Source: Sabulicella glaciei (lineage in GTDB: Bacteria > Pseudomonadota > Alphaproteobacteria > Acetobacterales > Acetobacteraceae). From it: DNA of 64,000 nucleotides. The translations under genes were made by a program, and so were the position numbers. The DNA lies in NCBI RefSeq assembly GCF_026183895.1, contig NZ_JAPFQI010000003.1, forward strand, positions 164,372-228,371, read 5' to 3'. This document shows positions 25,716 to 35,402 of the stretch, in pieces; the stretch's first letter is position 1; each line of letters starts with the position of its first letter. A model generated the notes under the pieces. That model saw only the letters and a list, made by a program, of their open reading frames with translations, made no database searches and was not told where the DNA came from.

Positions 25716-28207
25716 ATGGACGACCTGCTGGTGGATTTCCTCACCGAAACCCGCGAGGGGCTGCAAAGCCTGGACGGCGCGCTGCTCCAGTTGGAGCGGA
25801 GCCCCGGGGACCGCCAGACGCTGAGCGAGGTGTTCCGCATCGTCCACACGGTCAAGGGCACCTGCGGCTTCCTCGGCCTGTCGCGGCTGGAGCGGGTGGC
25901 CCATGCGGCGGAGAACGTGCTGGGTCTGTGGCGCGACGGCACTCTGGCGGTGTCCAGCGCCGGCATCACCGCCATCCTTTCGGCGGTGGACCGCATCCGC
26001 ACCATCGTCGAGGGGCTGGAAGCGACGGGCAGCGAGCCGGAAGGCGACGATTCTGCCCTCCAGGCCGCGCTGGAAGCGACCGCCGCCGGGGAGGCGCTGC
26101 AGCCAACGCCGCGCCTGCCCCCGAAGCACCAATCGCCGAGGCAGCGCTCGCGGAAGGAACCGGCGCCCCCGGCGCGCCGCAATCCATCCGCGTCGCGGTG
26201 GACGTGCTGGAAGACCTGATGGTGCTGGTGAGCGAGCTGGTGCTGACGCGCAACCAGCTGCTCCAGCTGGCCCGCGCCGAGGAGAATTCGTCCTTCACCG
26301 TTCCCCTGCAGCGCCTGTCCCAGATCACCTCCGACCTGCAGGACGGGGTGATGAAGACGCGCATGCAGCCCATCGGCAATGCCTGGAGCAAGCTGCCCCG
26401 CCTGGCGCGCGACCTGTCCAACGAGCTGGGCAAACGGATCGAGCTGGACATGCGCGGGGCCGAGACGGAGCTGGACCGCCAGGTGCTGGAACTCATCAAG
26501 GACCCGCTGACCCACATGGTCCGCAACAGCGCCGATCACGGCCTGGAATCGCCGGAGCAGCGCCGCGCCGCCGGCAAGGGCGAGACGGGACGCATCCTGC
26601 TCAATGCCTATCACGAGGGCGGGCACATCGTGCTGGAGATCGGCGATGACGGGCGCGGCCTGAACACGGAACGCATTCGCCAGAAGGTGATCGCCCAGGG
26701 CCTGGCCACCGAGGCGGAGCTGGCGGCGATGGGCGAGCGGGACATCCACCGCTTCATCTTCCGCGCCGGCTTCTCCACCGCCGCCGAGGTCACTTCCGTC
26801 TCCGGACGCGGCGTCGGCATGGACGTGGTGAAGACCAACATCGAGCGCATCGGCGGGCTGGTGGACCTCCGCTCGCGGGAGGGAAAGGGAACCACCTTCA
26901 CCATCAAGATTCCGCTCACCCTCGCCATCGCCGCCGCGCTGATCGTCGAATCGGGCGGCGAGCGCTTCGCCATCCCGCAGGCGGGCGTTCTGGAGCTGGT
27001 GCGCGTCGGCGACGGCACGGGTCCGCGCGTGGAGCGCATCAAGGACGCCGCCATCCTGCGCCTGAGCGACCGGTTGCTGCCGCTGGTGTCGCTGAAGCGC
27101 CTGCTGCGGCTGGAGGAGGGCGCACCGGATGACGGCGCAACGGGCTTCGTCGTCGTGACGCAGGTCGGCCCGCAGCTTTTCGGCATCGTGGTGGACCGCG
27201 TCTTCGACACGGAGGAGATCGTGGTGAAGCCCGTGGCGCCCATCCTGCGGCACATCACCATGTTCTCCGGCAACACCATCCTGGGCGACGGTTCCGTCAT
27301 CATGATCCTGGACCCCGGCGGCATCGCCCGTGCCAGCGGGCTGGGTGCCGAAGGGGCGGTAGAGGCGGCGGCCGCCGGGGCGGCCCCCGGCGCCGGCGCG
27401 CGCACCGGCGCGCGCACCGCGATGCTGCTGTTCCGCGCCGGGCCGGGCGCGCCGCGCGCCGTGCCGCTCGGCCTCGTCGCACGCCTGGAGGACCTGCCGG
27501 TGGAGCGAATCGAGCAGGCGGGCGACGGTCTCGTCACCCAGTATCGCGGGCGGCTCATGCCGCTGCTTTCCGTGCCGGGCATCGCGCCGCGCGAGGCGGG
27601 CCAGCGCCAGCCCGTGCTGGTCTTCGGCGACGAGGAGCGCGCCATGGGCCTTATGGTGGACGAGATCCTGGACGTGATGGAGGAACCCCTCGCCATCGAC
27701 CCGGCCGGCGAGCGCCCGGGCTTCCTCGGCAGCGTCGTGCTGGCGGGCAGGGTCACCGACATCCTCGACACCGGTTTCTGGCTGCGTCAGGCCCAGCCCG
27801 ACTGGTTCGATCGGCCCGACCGCGAACGGCGGCCGCGCGTCCTCCTGGTGGAGGACAGCGCCTTCTTCCGCTCCCTGGCCGTGCCAGCCGTGACCGCCGC
27901 GGGGTTCGAGGTGCTGACCGTTGCCGACGGGCGCGAGGCGCTGCGGCTGCGCGACGCTGGGGAACGCTTCGACATCATCGTCTCCGACATCAACATGCCG
28001 GGGCTGGACGGACATGGTCTGGCTCGCGCGGTGCGCGAGGGCGGGGCCTGGGCCGCACTGCCGATGATCGCCCTGTCCGGGCAATCGACGCGTGAGGATG
28101 TGGAGCGCGGGCGCGAGGCCGGGTTCAGCGACTACGTGGCGAAATTCGACAAGGACGCGCTGATCCAAAGCCTGCGGCAGTGCCTCCAGATCGACGTCGC
28201 GGCCTGA
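25716..28207 (+). pseudogene. cheA: CheA-type hybrid histidine kinase with a frameshift in the linker
   Basis: The N-terminal Hpt domain (residues 1-105, His44 in FRIVHTVKGTCGFLG) is in one frame, which stops at TGA 26217. The dimerisation, ATPase, CheW-like and receiver domains continue in the -1 frame without a break to 28207. Landmarks there are SIRVAVDVLEDLMVLVSEL, MVRNSADHGLE (N box), IGDDGRGLN (G1), SGRGVGMDVVKTN (G2), two CheW-like regions, and a C-terminal receiver with VSDINMPGLDGHG. The shift lies at about 26085-26125, in an Ala/Pro-rich linker, and corresponds to one missing base. As written, only a 167-residue Hpt fragment would be made. A sequencing error or recoding is possible. 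Confidence 0.85.
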
Positions 28208-28222
28208 GCGGAGGAGAAAGCC

Positions 28223-28690
28223 ATGCACGAAGCCGGAACCACCTCTCCTGCCCTGGCGGATGAGGCGGCCCAGATGGTGCTGACCCTGACGGTGCACGGC
28301 CAGCTCTGCGGCGTGCCCGTCCTGTCCGTCCGGGATGTGCTGGGGCTGCAATCCATCACCCGCATTCCCCTGGCCCCGCCCGAGGTGGCGGGCAGCCTGA
28401 ACCTGCGCGGCCGCATCGTCACCGCCATCGACCTGCGCCCGCGTCTCGGCCTGCCGCCGCGCGACGCGGCCACCCCGGCGATGAGCGTGGTGGTTGACGT
28501 CGGCGGCGAGCTTTACTCCCTCCTCGCCGATGGGGTGGGCGAGGTGCTGTCCCTCGATGCGGCGGAGCGCGCGCCCAACCCGCCGACGCTGGAGGAAGCC
28601 TGGCGGCAGGTCTCGCTGGGCGTGCACCGGCTGGGCGACGACCTGCTGGTGCTGCTGGACGTGGAGCGCCTGCTGGCGATCGCCGCATGA
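28223..28690 (+). CDS. cheW: Chemotaxis coupling protein CheW
   Basis: A 155-residue CheW-domain protein linking receptors to CheA. Core elements are VLTLTVHGQLCGVPVLSVRD, IPLAPPEVAGSLNLRGRIVT and AIDLRPRLGLP. GGAGGAGAAAG upstream of the ATG is a strong ribosome-binding site. It overlaps cheY by ATGA (28687-28690). The reading frame is intact, unlike its neighbours on both sides. Confidence 0.92.
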   Translation: MHEAGTTSPALADEAAQMVLTLTVHGQLCGVPVLSVRDVLGLQSITRIPLAPPEVAGSLNLRGRIVTAIDLRPRLGLPPRDAATPAMSVVVDVGGELYSLLADGVGEVLSLDAAERAPNPPTLEEAWRQVSLGVHRLGDDLLVLLDVERLLAIAA

Positions 28691-29061
28691 GCGGCACCGT
28701 GCTGGTGGTGGATGACAGCGCCGTGGTCCGCAAGCTGGCGCGGCGCATGCTGGAGCGGCACGGCTTCGCGGTGCGCGAAGCGGAGCACGGCGAGGCGGCG
28801 CTGCAAGCCTGCCGCGATTTCCTGCCCGATCTCGTCCTGCTGGACCGCAACATGCCGGTGCTCGACGGAATCGGCTTCCTTCGCGCCCTGCGCGCCGCGC
28901 ACGGCCCCGGCCGCCCGGCCGTGGTGATGTGCACGACGGAAGCGGCGCAGTAGCGCATCCTGGAAGGGCTGGAAGCGGGCGCGGACGAGTACGTCATGAA
29001 GCCCTTCGACGAGGTGATGCTGCTGGAGAAGCTGGCCCAGCTCGGGTTCGCTCCCGCATGA
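28687..29061 (+). pseudogene. cheY: CheY-like response regulator interrupted by an in-frame TAG
   Basis: A single-domain receiver with VLVVDDSAVVRKLARRML, phospho-acceptor Asp53 in LLDRNMPVLDG and Thr83 in CTTEA. Codon 89 (28951-28953) is TAG. The same frame then continues with the missing beta5-alpha5 end, RILEGLEAGADEYVMKPFD, including the conserved Lys-Pro, to a TGA at 29059. Read through, the product would be a normal ~124-residue CheY. As written the 88-residue product lacks the conserved lysine. The downstream TGA overlaps the cheB ATG, showing that the ancestral gene ended there. A C-to-T change of a CAG codon is one simple origin. Confidence 0.88.
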
Positions 29062-30116
29062 CGCCCCTGCGCGTGATGCTGTGCGACGACAGCGTGGCGG
29101 TGCGCGGCGCCCTGTCCCGCGTGCTGGAGGCGGACCCGGCCATCCGCGTCGTCGCCCGCGTCGGCAATGGGCAGGAGGCGCTGCGCGCACTGGAATCCGC
29201 CCCCGAGGCGGAGCGTGCCCAGATCGTGCTGCTCGACCTCGAGATGCCGGTGATGGACGGCATGACGGCGCTGCCGATGATCCTGCGGCGCGAGCCCCGT
29301 CCCGTCGTGATCGTCGCCTCCGCCCTCACCCAAACCGGCGCGGCGGCGACCATGGCGGCGCTGCGGGCGGGTGCCTCGGACTACGTGCCGAAGCCCACGG
29401 CCTCGCGCGGGGGCGTGGCCGATCCCGCCTTCCGCGAGGAGCTGCTGGCCAAGGTGAAGGGCTGGGCGAGGGTGGGCCATGCCGCCGCGCGACCGGCTGC
29501 CGCCGCACGGCCCCTGCCCCGTCCCGCGGCGGACGCGGCGCCGCGCGTACTGTGCATTGGATCCTCCACGGGCGGGCCGCAGGCGCTGGCGGCGCTGGTT
29601 CGGCGCCTTCCGCGCGCCCTGCCCGTCCCGCTGGTGATGGTGCAGCACATGCCGCCCGGCTTCACCGCCATGCTGGCGCAGCATCTCGACACGCTCGGCG
29701 GCCCCCAGGTCGCGGAGGCCCGCGGGGGCGAGGTGCTGCGCCCCGGCACGGCGCTGCTGGCGCCCGGCGACCGCCATCTGCTGATCCGCGCCGATGGCGA
29801 GCGCCTCGTGACGGAACTCTCCGACGCCGCACCCGAGAATTTCTGCCGGCCCGCGGTGGACCCGACCCTGCGTTCGCTGATCGCTGCCTGCGGCGGGCGC
29901 GTGCACGCTGTCATCCTGACCGGCATGGGCCAGGACGGGCTGGGCGGATGCCGCGACGTCGTCGCCGCGGGCGGAACGGTCTGGGCGCAGGACGAGGCGT
30001 CGAGCGTCGTCTGGGGCATGCCGGGTGCGGTGTGCCGGGCCGGCCTGGCCGCCGAGCGCGGCACGCCCGAGGCGCTGGGCGACGCGCTGGCCGCACGACT
30101 GGGAGGCAACCGGTGA
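29058..30116 (+). CDS. cheB: Chemotaxis protein-glutamate methylesterase CheB
   Basis: A 352-residue response-regulator methylesterase that demethylates and deamidates chemoreceptors. The receiver domain (1-120) has Asp60 in VLLDLEMPVMDG. An Ala/Pro-rich linker (140-160) precedes the esterase domain with Ser170 in IGSSTGGPQ, His197 in VQHMPPG and Asp293 in TGMGQDG, the known triad. The ATG overlaps the cheY stop (29058-29061), implying coupling that the premature TAG in cheY would disturb. It overlaps cheR by four bases. Confidence 0.95.
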   Translation: MTPLRVMLCDDSVAVRGALSRVLEADPAIRVVARVGNGQEALRALESAPEAERAQIVLLDLEMPVMDGMTALPMILRREPRPVVIVASALTQTGAAATMAALRAGASDYVPKPTASRGGVADPAFREELLAKVKGWARVGHAAARPAAAARPLPRPAADAAPRVLCIGSSTGGPQALAALVRRLPRALPVPLVMVQHMPPGFTAMLAQHLDTLGGPQVAEARGGEVLRPGTALLAPGDRHLLIRADGERLVTELSDAAPENFCRPAVDPTLRSLIAACGGRVHAVILTGMGQDGLGGCRDVVAAGGTVWAQDEASSVVWGMPGAVCRAGLAAERGTPEALGDALAARLGGNR

Positions 30117-30952
30117 CGCCGGCGACCTTCACCGTCCTCACCGGCATCGTGAAGCAGCGCTCCGGCGGGGTGATCAACCCGGATCAGGGCTACATGCTGG
30201 AAACGCGCCTCGCGCCGTTGCTGAAGCGGGAGGGGCTGCCGAGCCTGGACGCGCTGGCCGCGCGCCTCGCGGCGCCGCGCAGCGACACGCTGGCGCAGGA
30301 GATGACGGAACTCCTGACCACCAACGAAAGCAGCTTCTTCCGCGATGGCCGTCCCTTCGAGCATCTGCGCGGCTTCCTGCCTGCGCTGCATCGCGCCCGC
30401 CCCCCCGGCATGCCGCTGCGTATCTGGTCCGCCGCCTGCTCCACGGGGCAGGACGCCTATTCCATTTCCATCCTCGCGAGCGAGTTGGGCGAGGCCGACC
30501 CCGGCTTCGCCACGCGCCGGGTCGAGATCCTGGGCACCGACATCTGCGGCGCGGTGCTGGAGCGGGCGCGGGCCGGGCTCTTCACCCAGTTCGAGGTGCA
30601 GCGCGGCCTGCCGATCCGCACGCTGCTGAAGCGCTTCACCCAGGAGGAGACGCGCTGGCGCATCCGGCCCGAGATCGCCGCGCGCTGCCGGTTCGAGCGG
30701 CTCAACCTTCTCGGCGATCTGCGCGCCCTGGGCCGGTTCGACGTGATCTTCTGCCGCAACGTGCTGATCTACTTCGACGTGCCCACCAAGGCGCGCGTCC
30801 TCGATGCGCTGGCGGACCGGCTGCAGCCGGATGGCGCCCTGTATCTCGGCGCGGCGGAAACCGCGCTCGGCATGGGGGCTCGGCTCGCGCCCCTGCCGGG
30901 GGAGCGCGGCGTCTATGGGTTGGGAATGGAGGCCGAGCGGTTGCGGGCCTGA
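30113..30952 (+). CDS. cheR: Chemotaxis protein methyltransferase CheR
   Basis: A 279-residue SAM-dependent methyltransferase acting on receptor glutamates. The N-terminal helical CheR_N region has LETRLAPLLKREGL and TELLTTNESSFFRD. The SAM site is IWSAACSTGQDAYS, and FDVIFCRNVLIYF is the conserved motif IV. The start is GTG at 30113, overlapping the cheB TGA. It is the last gene of the che operon; no receptor or flagellar genes are in the window. Confidence 0.94.
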   Translation: MTPATFTVLTGIVKQRSGGVINPDQGYMLETRLAPLLKREGLPSLDALAARLAAPRSDTLAQEMTELLTTNESSFFRDGRPFEHLRGFLPALHRARPPGMPLRIWSAACSTGQDAYSISILASELGEADPGFATRRVEILGTDICGAVLERARAGLFTQFEVQRGLPIRTLLKRFTQEETRWRIRPEIAARCRFERLNLLGDLRALGRFDVIFCRNVLIYFDVPTKARVLDALADRLQPDGALYLGAAETALGMGARLAPLPGERGVYGLGMEAERLRA

Positions 30953-30976
30953 ACCCCGCCGCGCAGGATGCGCGCC

Positions 30977-32320
30977 ATGCCGCGCGAGATTCGCCTGAAC
31001 GCCTTCGACATGGCCACGGTCGGCCACATCCAGCAGGGGCTCTGGGCCCATCCGCGCGACCGCTCGGCCGAATACCACCGGCTCGATCACTGGACCGGCC
31101 TCGCGCACCTGCTGGAGCGCGGGCTGTTCGACGGGCTCTTCCTGGCCGACGTGCTGGGCATCTACGACGTTCTGGGCGGCAGCGCCGATGCGGCAATCCG
31201 CCATGGCGTGCAGGTGCCGCTCCTCGACCCGGCGCTGCTGGTGCCGGCCATGGCCGCGGCGACGCGCCACCTGGGCTTCGGCATCACTGCCAACCTGTCC
31301 TACGAGGCGCCCTATCTCTTCGCGCGGCGGATGAGCACGCTCGACCACCTGACCGGGGGACGCATCGGCTGGAACATCGTCACCGGCTACCTGGACAGCG
31401 CTGCCCGCGCCATGGGGCTGGACCGCCAGATGGCGCATGACGACCGCTACGACATGGCCGACGAGTACATGGAGGTGGTGTATCGCCTTTGGGAGGAGTC
31501 CTGGGATGGCGACGCGGTGCGGGAAGACCGCGCATCGGGCGTGTATGCCGATCCCGCGAGGGTGCGGCGGATCCGGCATGAGGGGCGGCAATACCGGCTG
31601 GATGCGCATCACCTTTGCGCGCCCTCGCCGCAGCGCACGCCGGTGCTCTACCAGGCCGGCGCCAGTGCGCGCGGGCAGGTTTTCGCCGCCACCCATGCGG
31701 AATGCGTGTTCCTGAATGGCGGCCCGCCCGCCGAGGTGGCGAAGCAGGTCGCGGCGCTTCGGGCGCTGACGGAGCGGCCCATCCGCGTCTTCGTGGGCGC
31801 GACGCTGGTGCTGGGCGCGGCGGAGGCCCAGGCGCGGGACAAGCTGGAGGAGTATCGGCGCCACGCCAGCGCCGAGGGCGCGCTGGCCCATGCTGCCGCC
31901 TCGCTCGGAATCGACTTCGACCGGTACGGGCTGGACGAGCCGATCGCGTCCGGCTCCGGCAATGCCATCCAGAGCAACGTCGCGGCGATGACGCGCGCCG
32001 GGGGTGGCGTGCTGACCAAGCGCGCGCTGCTGGACCGCTTCATCCTGGGCAGCCGGCAGGTGCCCTGGGTCGGCACGCCCGCCACCCTGGCGGAGCGGCT
32101 GATCGCCTATGCCGAGGAAACGGGCTGCGACGGGTTCAACCTGTCTCGCACCGTCATCCCCGAATGCCTGGAGGAGGTGGTGGAGCTGCTGGTCCCCGAA
32201 CTCCAGGCGCGCGGCGCCTACAAGACCGGCTACGCCCCCGGCACCTACCGGGAGAAGCTGTTCGGCGGCGGCCCCTTGCTGGCGCCGCCGCACCCTGCCG
32301 CGCTGCGTCGCGCGGTCTGA
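30977..32320 (+). CDS. LLM class flavin-dependent oxidoreductase (NtaA/SnaA/DszA monooxygenase family)
   Basis: A 447-residue FMNH2-dependent monooxygenase of the luciferase-like superfamily, NtaA/SnaA/DszA branch. It has LNAFDMATVGHIQQGLW, FDGLFLADVLGIYDVLGG, FARRMSTLDHLTGGRIGWN and PVLYQAGASARGQVFAATHA. Such enzymes need a separate flavin reductase and cleave C-N or C-S bonds in compounds such as nitrilotriacetate or dibenzothiophene sulfone. The substrate here is unknown. ATG 30977 is preferred over 30968 because AGGA sits nine bases upstream. Confidence 0.92.
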   Translation: MPREIRLNAFDMATVGHIQQGLWAHPRDRSAEYHRLDHWTGLAHLLERGLFDGLFLADVLGIYDVLGGSADAAIRHGVQVPLLDPALLVPAMAAATRHLGFGITANLSYEAPYLFARRMSTLDHLTGGRIGWNIVTGYLDSAARAMGLDRQMAHDDRYDMADEYMEVVYRLWEESWDGDAVREDRASGVYADPARVRRIRHEGRQYRLDAHHLCAPSPQRTPVLYQAGASARGQVFAATHAECVFLNGGPPAEVAKQVAALRALTERPIRVFVGATLVLGAAEAQARDKLEEYRRHASAEGALAHAAASLGIDFDRYGLDEPIASGSGNAIQSNVAAMTRAGGGVLTKRALLDRFILGSRQVPWVGTPATLAERLIAYAEETGCDGFNLSRTVIPECLEEVVELLVPELQARGAYKTGYAPGTYREKLFGGGPLLAPPHPAALRRAV

Positions 32321-32323
32321 GCT

Positions 32324-32779
32324 TCAGTCGTAGATCTGCGCCAGCGTCTCGGCGACGAGGCAGGGGCGCTCATTCCCCTCGAGCTCCATCTCGTTGTGCA
32401 GCGTGACGCGCACGCCGCCCTGGATGGGCTCCACGCCCTTCAGGCTGATGTGCAGCCGCACGCGGGATCCGGCTGGCACCATGGCGGTGAAGCGCACCTT
32501 GTTGGTGCCGTAGTTGATGGCGCGCGAGCGCTTCACCACGCGGTACACCGAGGGGGCGAGGCGCGGCAGCAGCGACAGCGTCAGGAAGCCATGCGCGATG
32601 GTCTTGCCGCCCGGCATCTCCTTCTTCGCGCGCTCCACGTCCACATGGATCCACTGGTGGTCGCCCGTCGCCTCCGCGAAGAGGTCGATGGTCTTCTGGT
32701 CCACCGTGAACCATTCGCTGGTGCCCAGCTTCTGGCCGACATGGCTGGCGAGATCGGACGTGGTCGGGATGTCGAGCAT
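32324..32779 (-). CDS. MaoC family dehydratase
   Basis: A 151-residue hot-dog fold protein. AEATGDHQWIHVDVERAK holds the hydratase catalytic Asp40 and His45, followed by GGKTIAHGFLTLSLLP. It resembles single-domain (R)-specific enoyl-CoA hydratases. The ATG at 32779 aligns with the family start. It converges with the LLM oxidoreductase (three-base gap) and lies 49 bases downstream of the small secreted protein gene. Confidence 0.9.
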   Translation of the reverse strand: MLDIPTTSDLASHVGQKLGTSEWFTVDQKTIDLFAEATGDHQWIHVDVERAKKEMPGGKTIAHGFLTLSLLPRLAPSVYRVVKRSRAINYGTNKVRFTAMVPAGSRVRLHISLKGVEPIQGGVRVTLHNEMELEGNERPCLVAETLAQIYD

Positions 32780-32828
32780 GGCGTTCCTCCGGGCGGCGAG
32801 TGTCGCCCGGAGGAGGAACCGCGGCAAG

Positions 32829-33140
32829 TCAGGGCCCGTAGATCGTGCCCTGGCTGCCGACGAAGTCATTGAAGTACTGCCGATCGATGCGGACGAGGCA
32901 CGGCCCGCCCGCCTGCTGGTCGTGGCGGAACACGTAGATCAGGACGCTGTTCTCCTGGAGGGCGATGCGGCAGAAGCCCTGCTCGGGCGTCGGATCGTTG
33001 CCCGGGCAGCGTTCGATGTCGAGGTGCGGAACCCGCTCCTCGAAGCCGGCATAGTCGATCCAGCACCGCGCCTGTGGCGCCTGCGCGGCCGCTGCCAGCG
33101 GCGCGAGGGCGAGCAGGAATGCAAGAACGCGCTTCATCAT
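32829..33140 (-). CDS. Small secreted protein, unknown function
   Basis: A 103-residue protein with a clear signal peptide (MMKRVLAFLLALAPLAAAAQ). The mature ~84 residues contain four cysteines (in ARCWIDY, IERCPGN, GFCRIAL and GGPCLVRI), which could form two disulfides. Its start overlaps the stop of the molybdenum subunit gene (33137-33140), so it is probably the last gene of that operon. I do not recognise the family. It is not a PaoD/XdhC-type maturation chaperone. Confidence 0.65.
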   Translation of the reverse strand: MMKRVLAFLLALAPLAAAAQAPQARCWIDYAGFEERVPHLDIERCPGNDPTPEQGFCRIALQENSVLIYVFRHDQQAGGPCLVRIDRQYFNDFVGSQGTIYGP

Positions 33141-35401
33141 CGTGCCTCCGTGTGTGCCGGGGTGAGGCCCAGCACCTTGTCGATCGTCATGGGCAACTCG
33201 CGCACCCGCCGCCCCGTCGCGTGCCACACCGCGTTGGCGACCGCCGCCGCCGTTCCGACGATGCCGATCTCGCCCAGCCCCTTCACGCCGAGCGGGCTGG
33301 TGAGCATATCCTTCTCCTCCGCGAAGATCACGTCGATCTCGTGAATGTCGGCATGGGCCGGGATGTGATACTCGGCGATGTTGTGGTTCATCCACCGGCC
33401 GAGATTGTGGTCGGCCATCGCCTCCTCGTGCAGCGCCATGCCGATGCCCCAGACCACGCCGCCCACCACCTGGGATCGCGCCGTCTTGGGGTTGAGAATG
33501 CGGCCCGCAGCCACGGCGCTCACCGCCCGCGTTACCCGCACCTGGCCAAGCTCCTCATCCACCCGCGCCTCGACGAAGACCGCCGAATGGGTGTGGGAGG
33601 AATAGCGGAGCTGGGTCAGCTGGTCCGGCCCTGCCTGTCCATCCGCGACGATGCGCGGCCGCCCGCCGGCGGCGAAGGCGGCCTGGAGCGAAACGGCGCG
33701 CATCGGGTCGCGCATCAGCACGATCCGCTCGCGGTCGAACATCACCTCCTCCAGCTTCGCATCCACGAGGGGCGAACCGCGCTGCGTCTGCGCCGCGAGC
33801 AGGAGTTCCGCCTTCAGCCGCGCGCAGGCATCGTGCACGGCGGAACCGGCGGAGGCGGCGGTCCAGGATCCGCCCGACACCGGCGCCTGCGGCAGGGCGG
33901 AGTCGCCCAGCAGCACCGTCACCTTGTTCATGGAAAGCCCCAGCGCCTCTGCGGCGATCTGCGCCAGGATGGTGTAGGTGCCGGTGCCGAGATCGGCGGT
34001 GGCGACGCCCACGGTGCAATGCCCCTCCGCGTCCAGCATCACGCGGGCGGCGTGCTTCTGCATCTGCGCTTCCCAGGCGCCGAAGGCGAGGCCCCAGCCG
34101 ATCAGTTCCCGCCCCTGCCGCATGGAGCGCGGGGCGAACGGCCGATGGCGCCAGCCGAAACGCTCCGCGCCCAGCTGACAGGCGGCCCGCAGCTCCTTCG
34201 AAGTGTGATACTTGTTCATCACCTCGTCGGTCTGGGTGTCGTTGTGCAGGCGCAGCGCCAGCGGGTCCACGCCCAGCTTCTCCGCCAGCTCGTCCATCGC
34301 GCTTTCGGCCGCGAAGGCGCCGAGCGGCGCGCCGGGGGCACGCATGTCGGTCGGCGTCTCGATGTCGAGCTGGACCAGCTCGTACTCAAGCTGCACGTCG
34401 GGCGCGGAGTAAAGGAGGTTGGTCCAGTTCACCACCGCCTCCTGATGGTCCTCGTAGCGCGAGGTGGAGCCGATGGCCTTGTGCCGGATGGCGGTGAGCG
34501 TGCCGTCCGGCTTTGCGCCCAGCGCAACCTCGTTCCACGTCTCGGGCCGGTGGGCGATGGTGAATTGCTGGTCGCGCGTCAGCACCAGCTTCACCGAGCG
34601 CTCCAGCGCCATGGCCGCCATGACCGCCAGGAAGAGCTGGTAGTGCGGCCTGAGGCCGGATCCGAAGGCACCGCCGATGAAGGGGGAGACGACGCGCACC
34701 TTGTCCTCGGACAGGCCGAAGACGCTGCACACGTACTGCTTGCTGGCGTACACGCCCTGGATCTTGTCGTGGATCAGCAGCTTGCCGTCCGCCTCGCGGA
34801 TGACCGTGGTGGCGTGCATCTCCATCGGGTTGTGATGCTCGGCGGCGATGAGGTAGCGCGCCACATGCTTCACCGGCGCGCTTTCCAGCGCCGAGGCCGC
34901 GCTGCCCTTGGGGCGCGGCGGCGGGTTGATGCCGCTGCGGCGCTTCTTCGGCACGTAGGAGTTGGGAAGCTGCTTCAGCAGGTCCGTCTCGTGCGGCTTC
35001 GCCTCGTATTCCACCTCGACGAGGTTGGCGGCGTAGCGCGCCGTCTCGTAGCTCTCGGCCACCACCAGCGCCACCGGCTCCCCGCTATAGGAGATGCTGG
35101 AGTCGTAGAGGGGGCGCAGCGGCTTGCCGGGTGGTCCGACATCGTCCTTGTAGGAGGAGGAGAACCAGGCAGTGCGCGGCCGGTTCTCGTGGGTGAATAC
35201 CTCCACCACGCCCGGCACGGCCAGGGCGCGCGTGGTGTCGATGCGGCGGATCCGGCCGATGGCGATGGCGCTGTTCAGCACGTGGGCGTGCAGCACCTCG
35301 GCGCCCGTCTCGAAATCCGCGACGTAGCGCGCCGTGCCCGTGACCTTGGCGCGGCCATCCACGCGGTCCTGCGGGGTGCCGATCAGGGGATGGTGCATCA
35401 T
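33137..35401 (-). CDS. Xanthine dehydrogenase family, molybdopterin-binding subunit (PaoC-like)
   Basis: The 754-residue large subunit of a molybdenum hydroxylase. It has GTPQDRVDGRAKVTGTARYV at the N-terminus, YSGEPVALVVAESYETARYA, HNPMEMHATT, FIGGAFGSGLRPHYQLFLA (cofactor binding), MRAPGAPLG and VSGGSWTAASAGSAVHDAC. The C-terminal GVKGLGEIGIVG carries the catalytic glutamate of the family. With the FAD subunit below it matches the PaoABC aldehyde oxidoreductase type. The start is the first of two ATGs (35401), one base from the upstream stop. Confidence 0.93.
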   Translation of the reverse strand: MMHHPLIGTPQDRVDGRAKVTGTARYVADFETGAEVLHAHVLNSAIAIGRIRRIDTTRALAVPGVVEVFTHENRPRTAWFSSSYKDDVGPPGKPLRPLYDSSISYSGEPVALVVAESYETARYAANLVEVEYEAKPHETDLLKQLPNSYVPKKRRSGINPPPRPKGSAASALESAPVKHVARYLIAAEHHNPMEMHATTVIREADGKLLIHDKIQGVYASKQYVCSVFGLSEDKVRVVSPFIGGAFGSGLRPHYQLFLAVMAAMALERSVKLVLTRDQQFTIAHRPETWNEVALGAKPDGTLTAIRHKAIGSTSRYEDHQEAVVNWTNLLYSAPDVQLEYELVQLDIETPTDMRAPGAPLGAFAAESAMDELAEKLGVDPLALRLHNDTQTDEVMNKYHTSKELRAACQLGAERFGWRHRPFAPRSMRQGRELIGWGLAFGAWEAQMQKHAARVMLDAEGHCTVGVATADLGTGTYTILAQIAAEALGLSMNKVTVLLGDSALPQAPVSGGSWTAASAGSAVHDACARLKAELLLAAQTQRGSPLVDAKLEEVMFDRERIVLMRDPMRAVSLQAAFAAGGRPRIVADGQAGPDQLTQLRYSSHTHSAVFVEARVDEELGQVRVTRAVSAVAAGRILNPKTARSQVVGGVVWGIGMALHEEAMADHNLGRWMNHNIAEYHIPAHADIHEIDVIFAEEKDMLTSPLGVKGLGEIGIVGTAAAVANAVWHATGRRVRELPMTIDKVLGLTPAHTEAR

Positions 35402-35402
35402 C

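Noticed and set aside
25643..28627. 994-codon minus-strand open frame opposite cheA and cheW
   Set aside because: Low-complexity composition and no family features; the plus strand carries clear CheA and CheW motifs.
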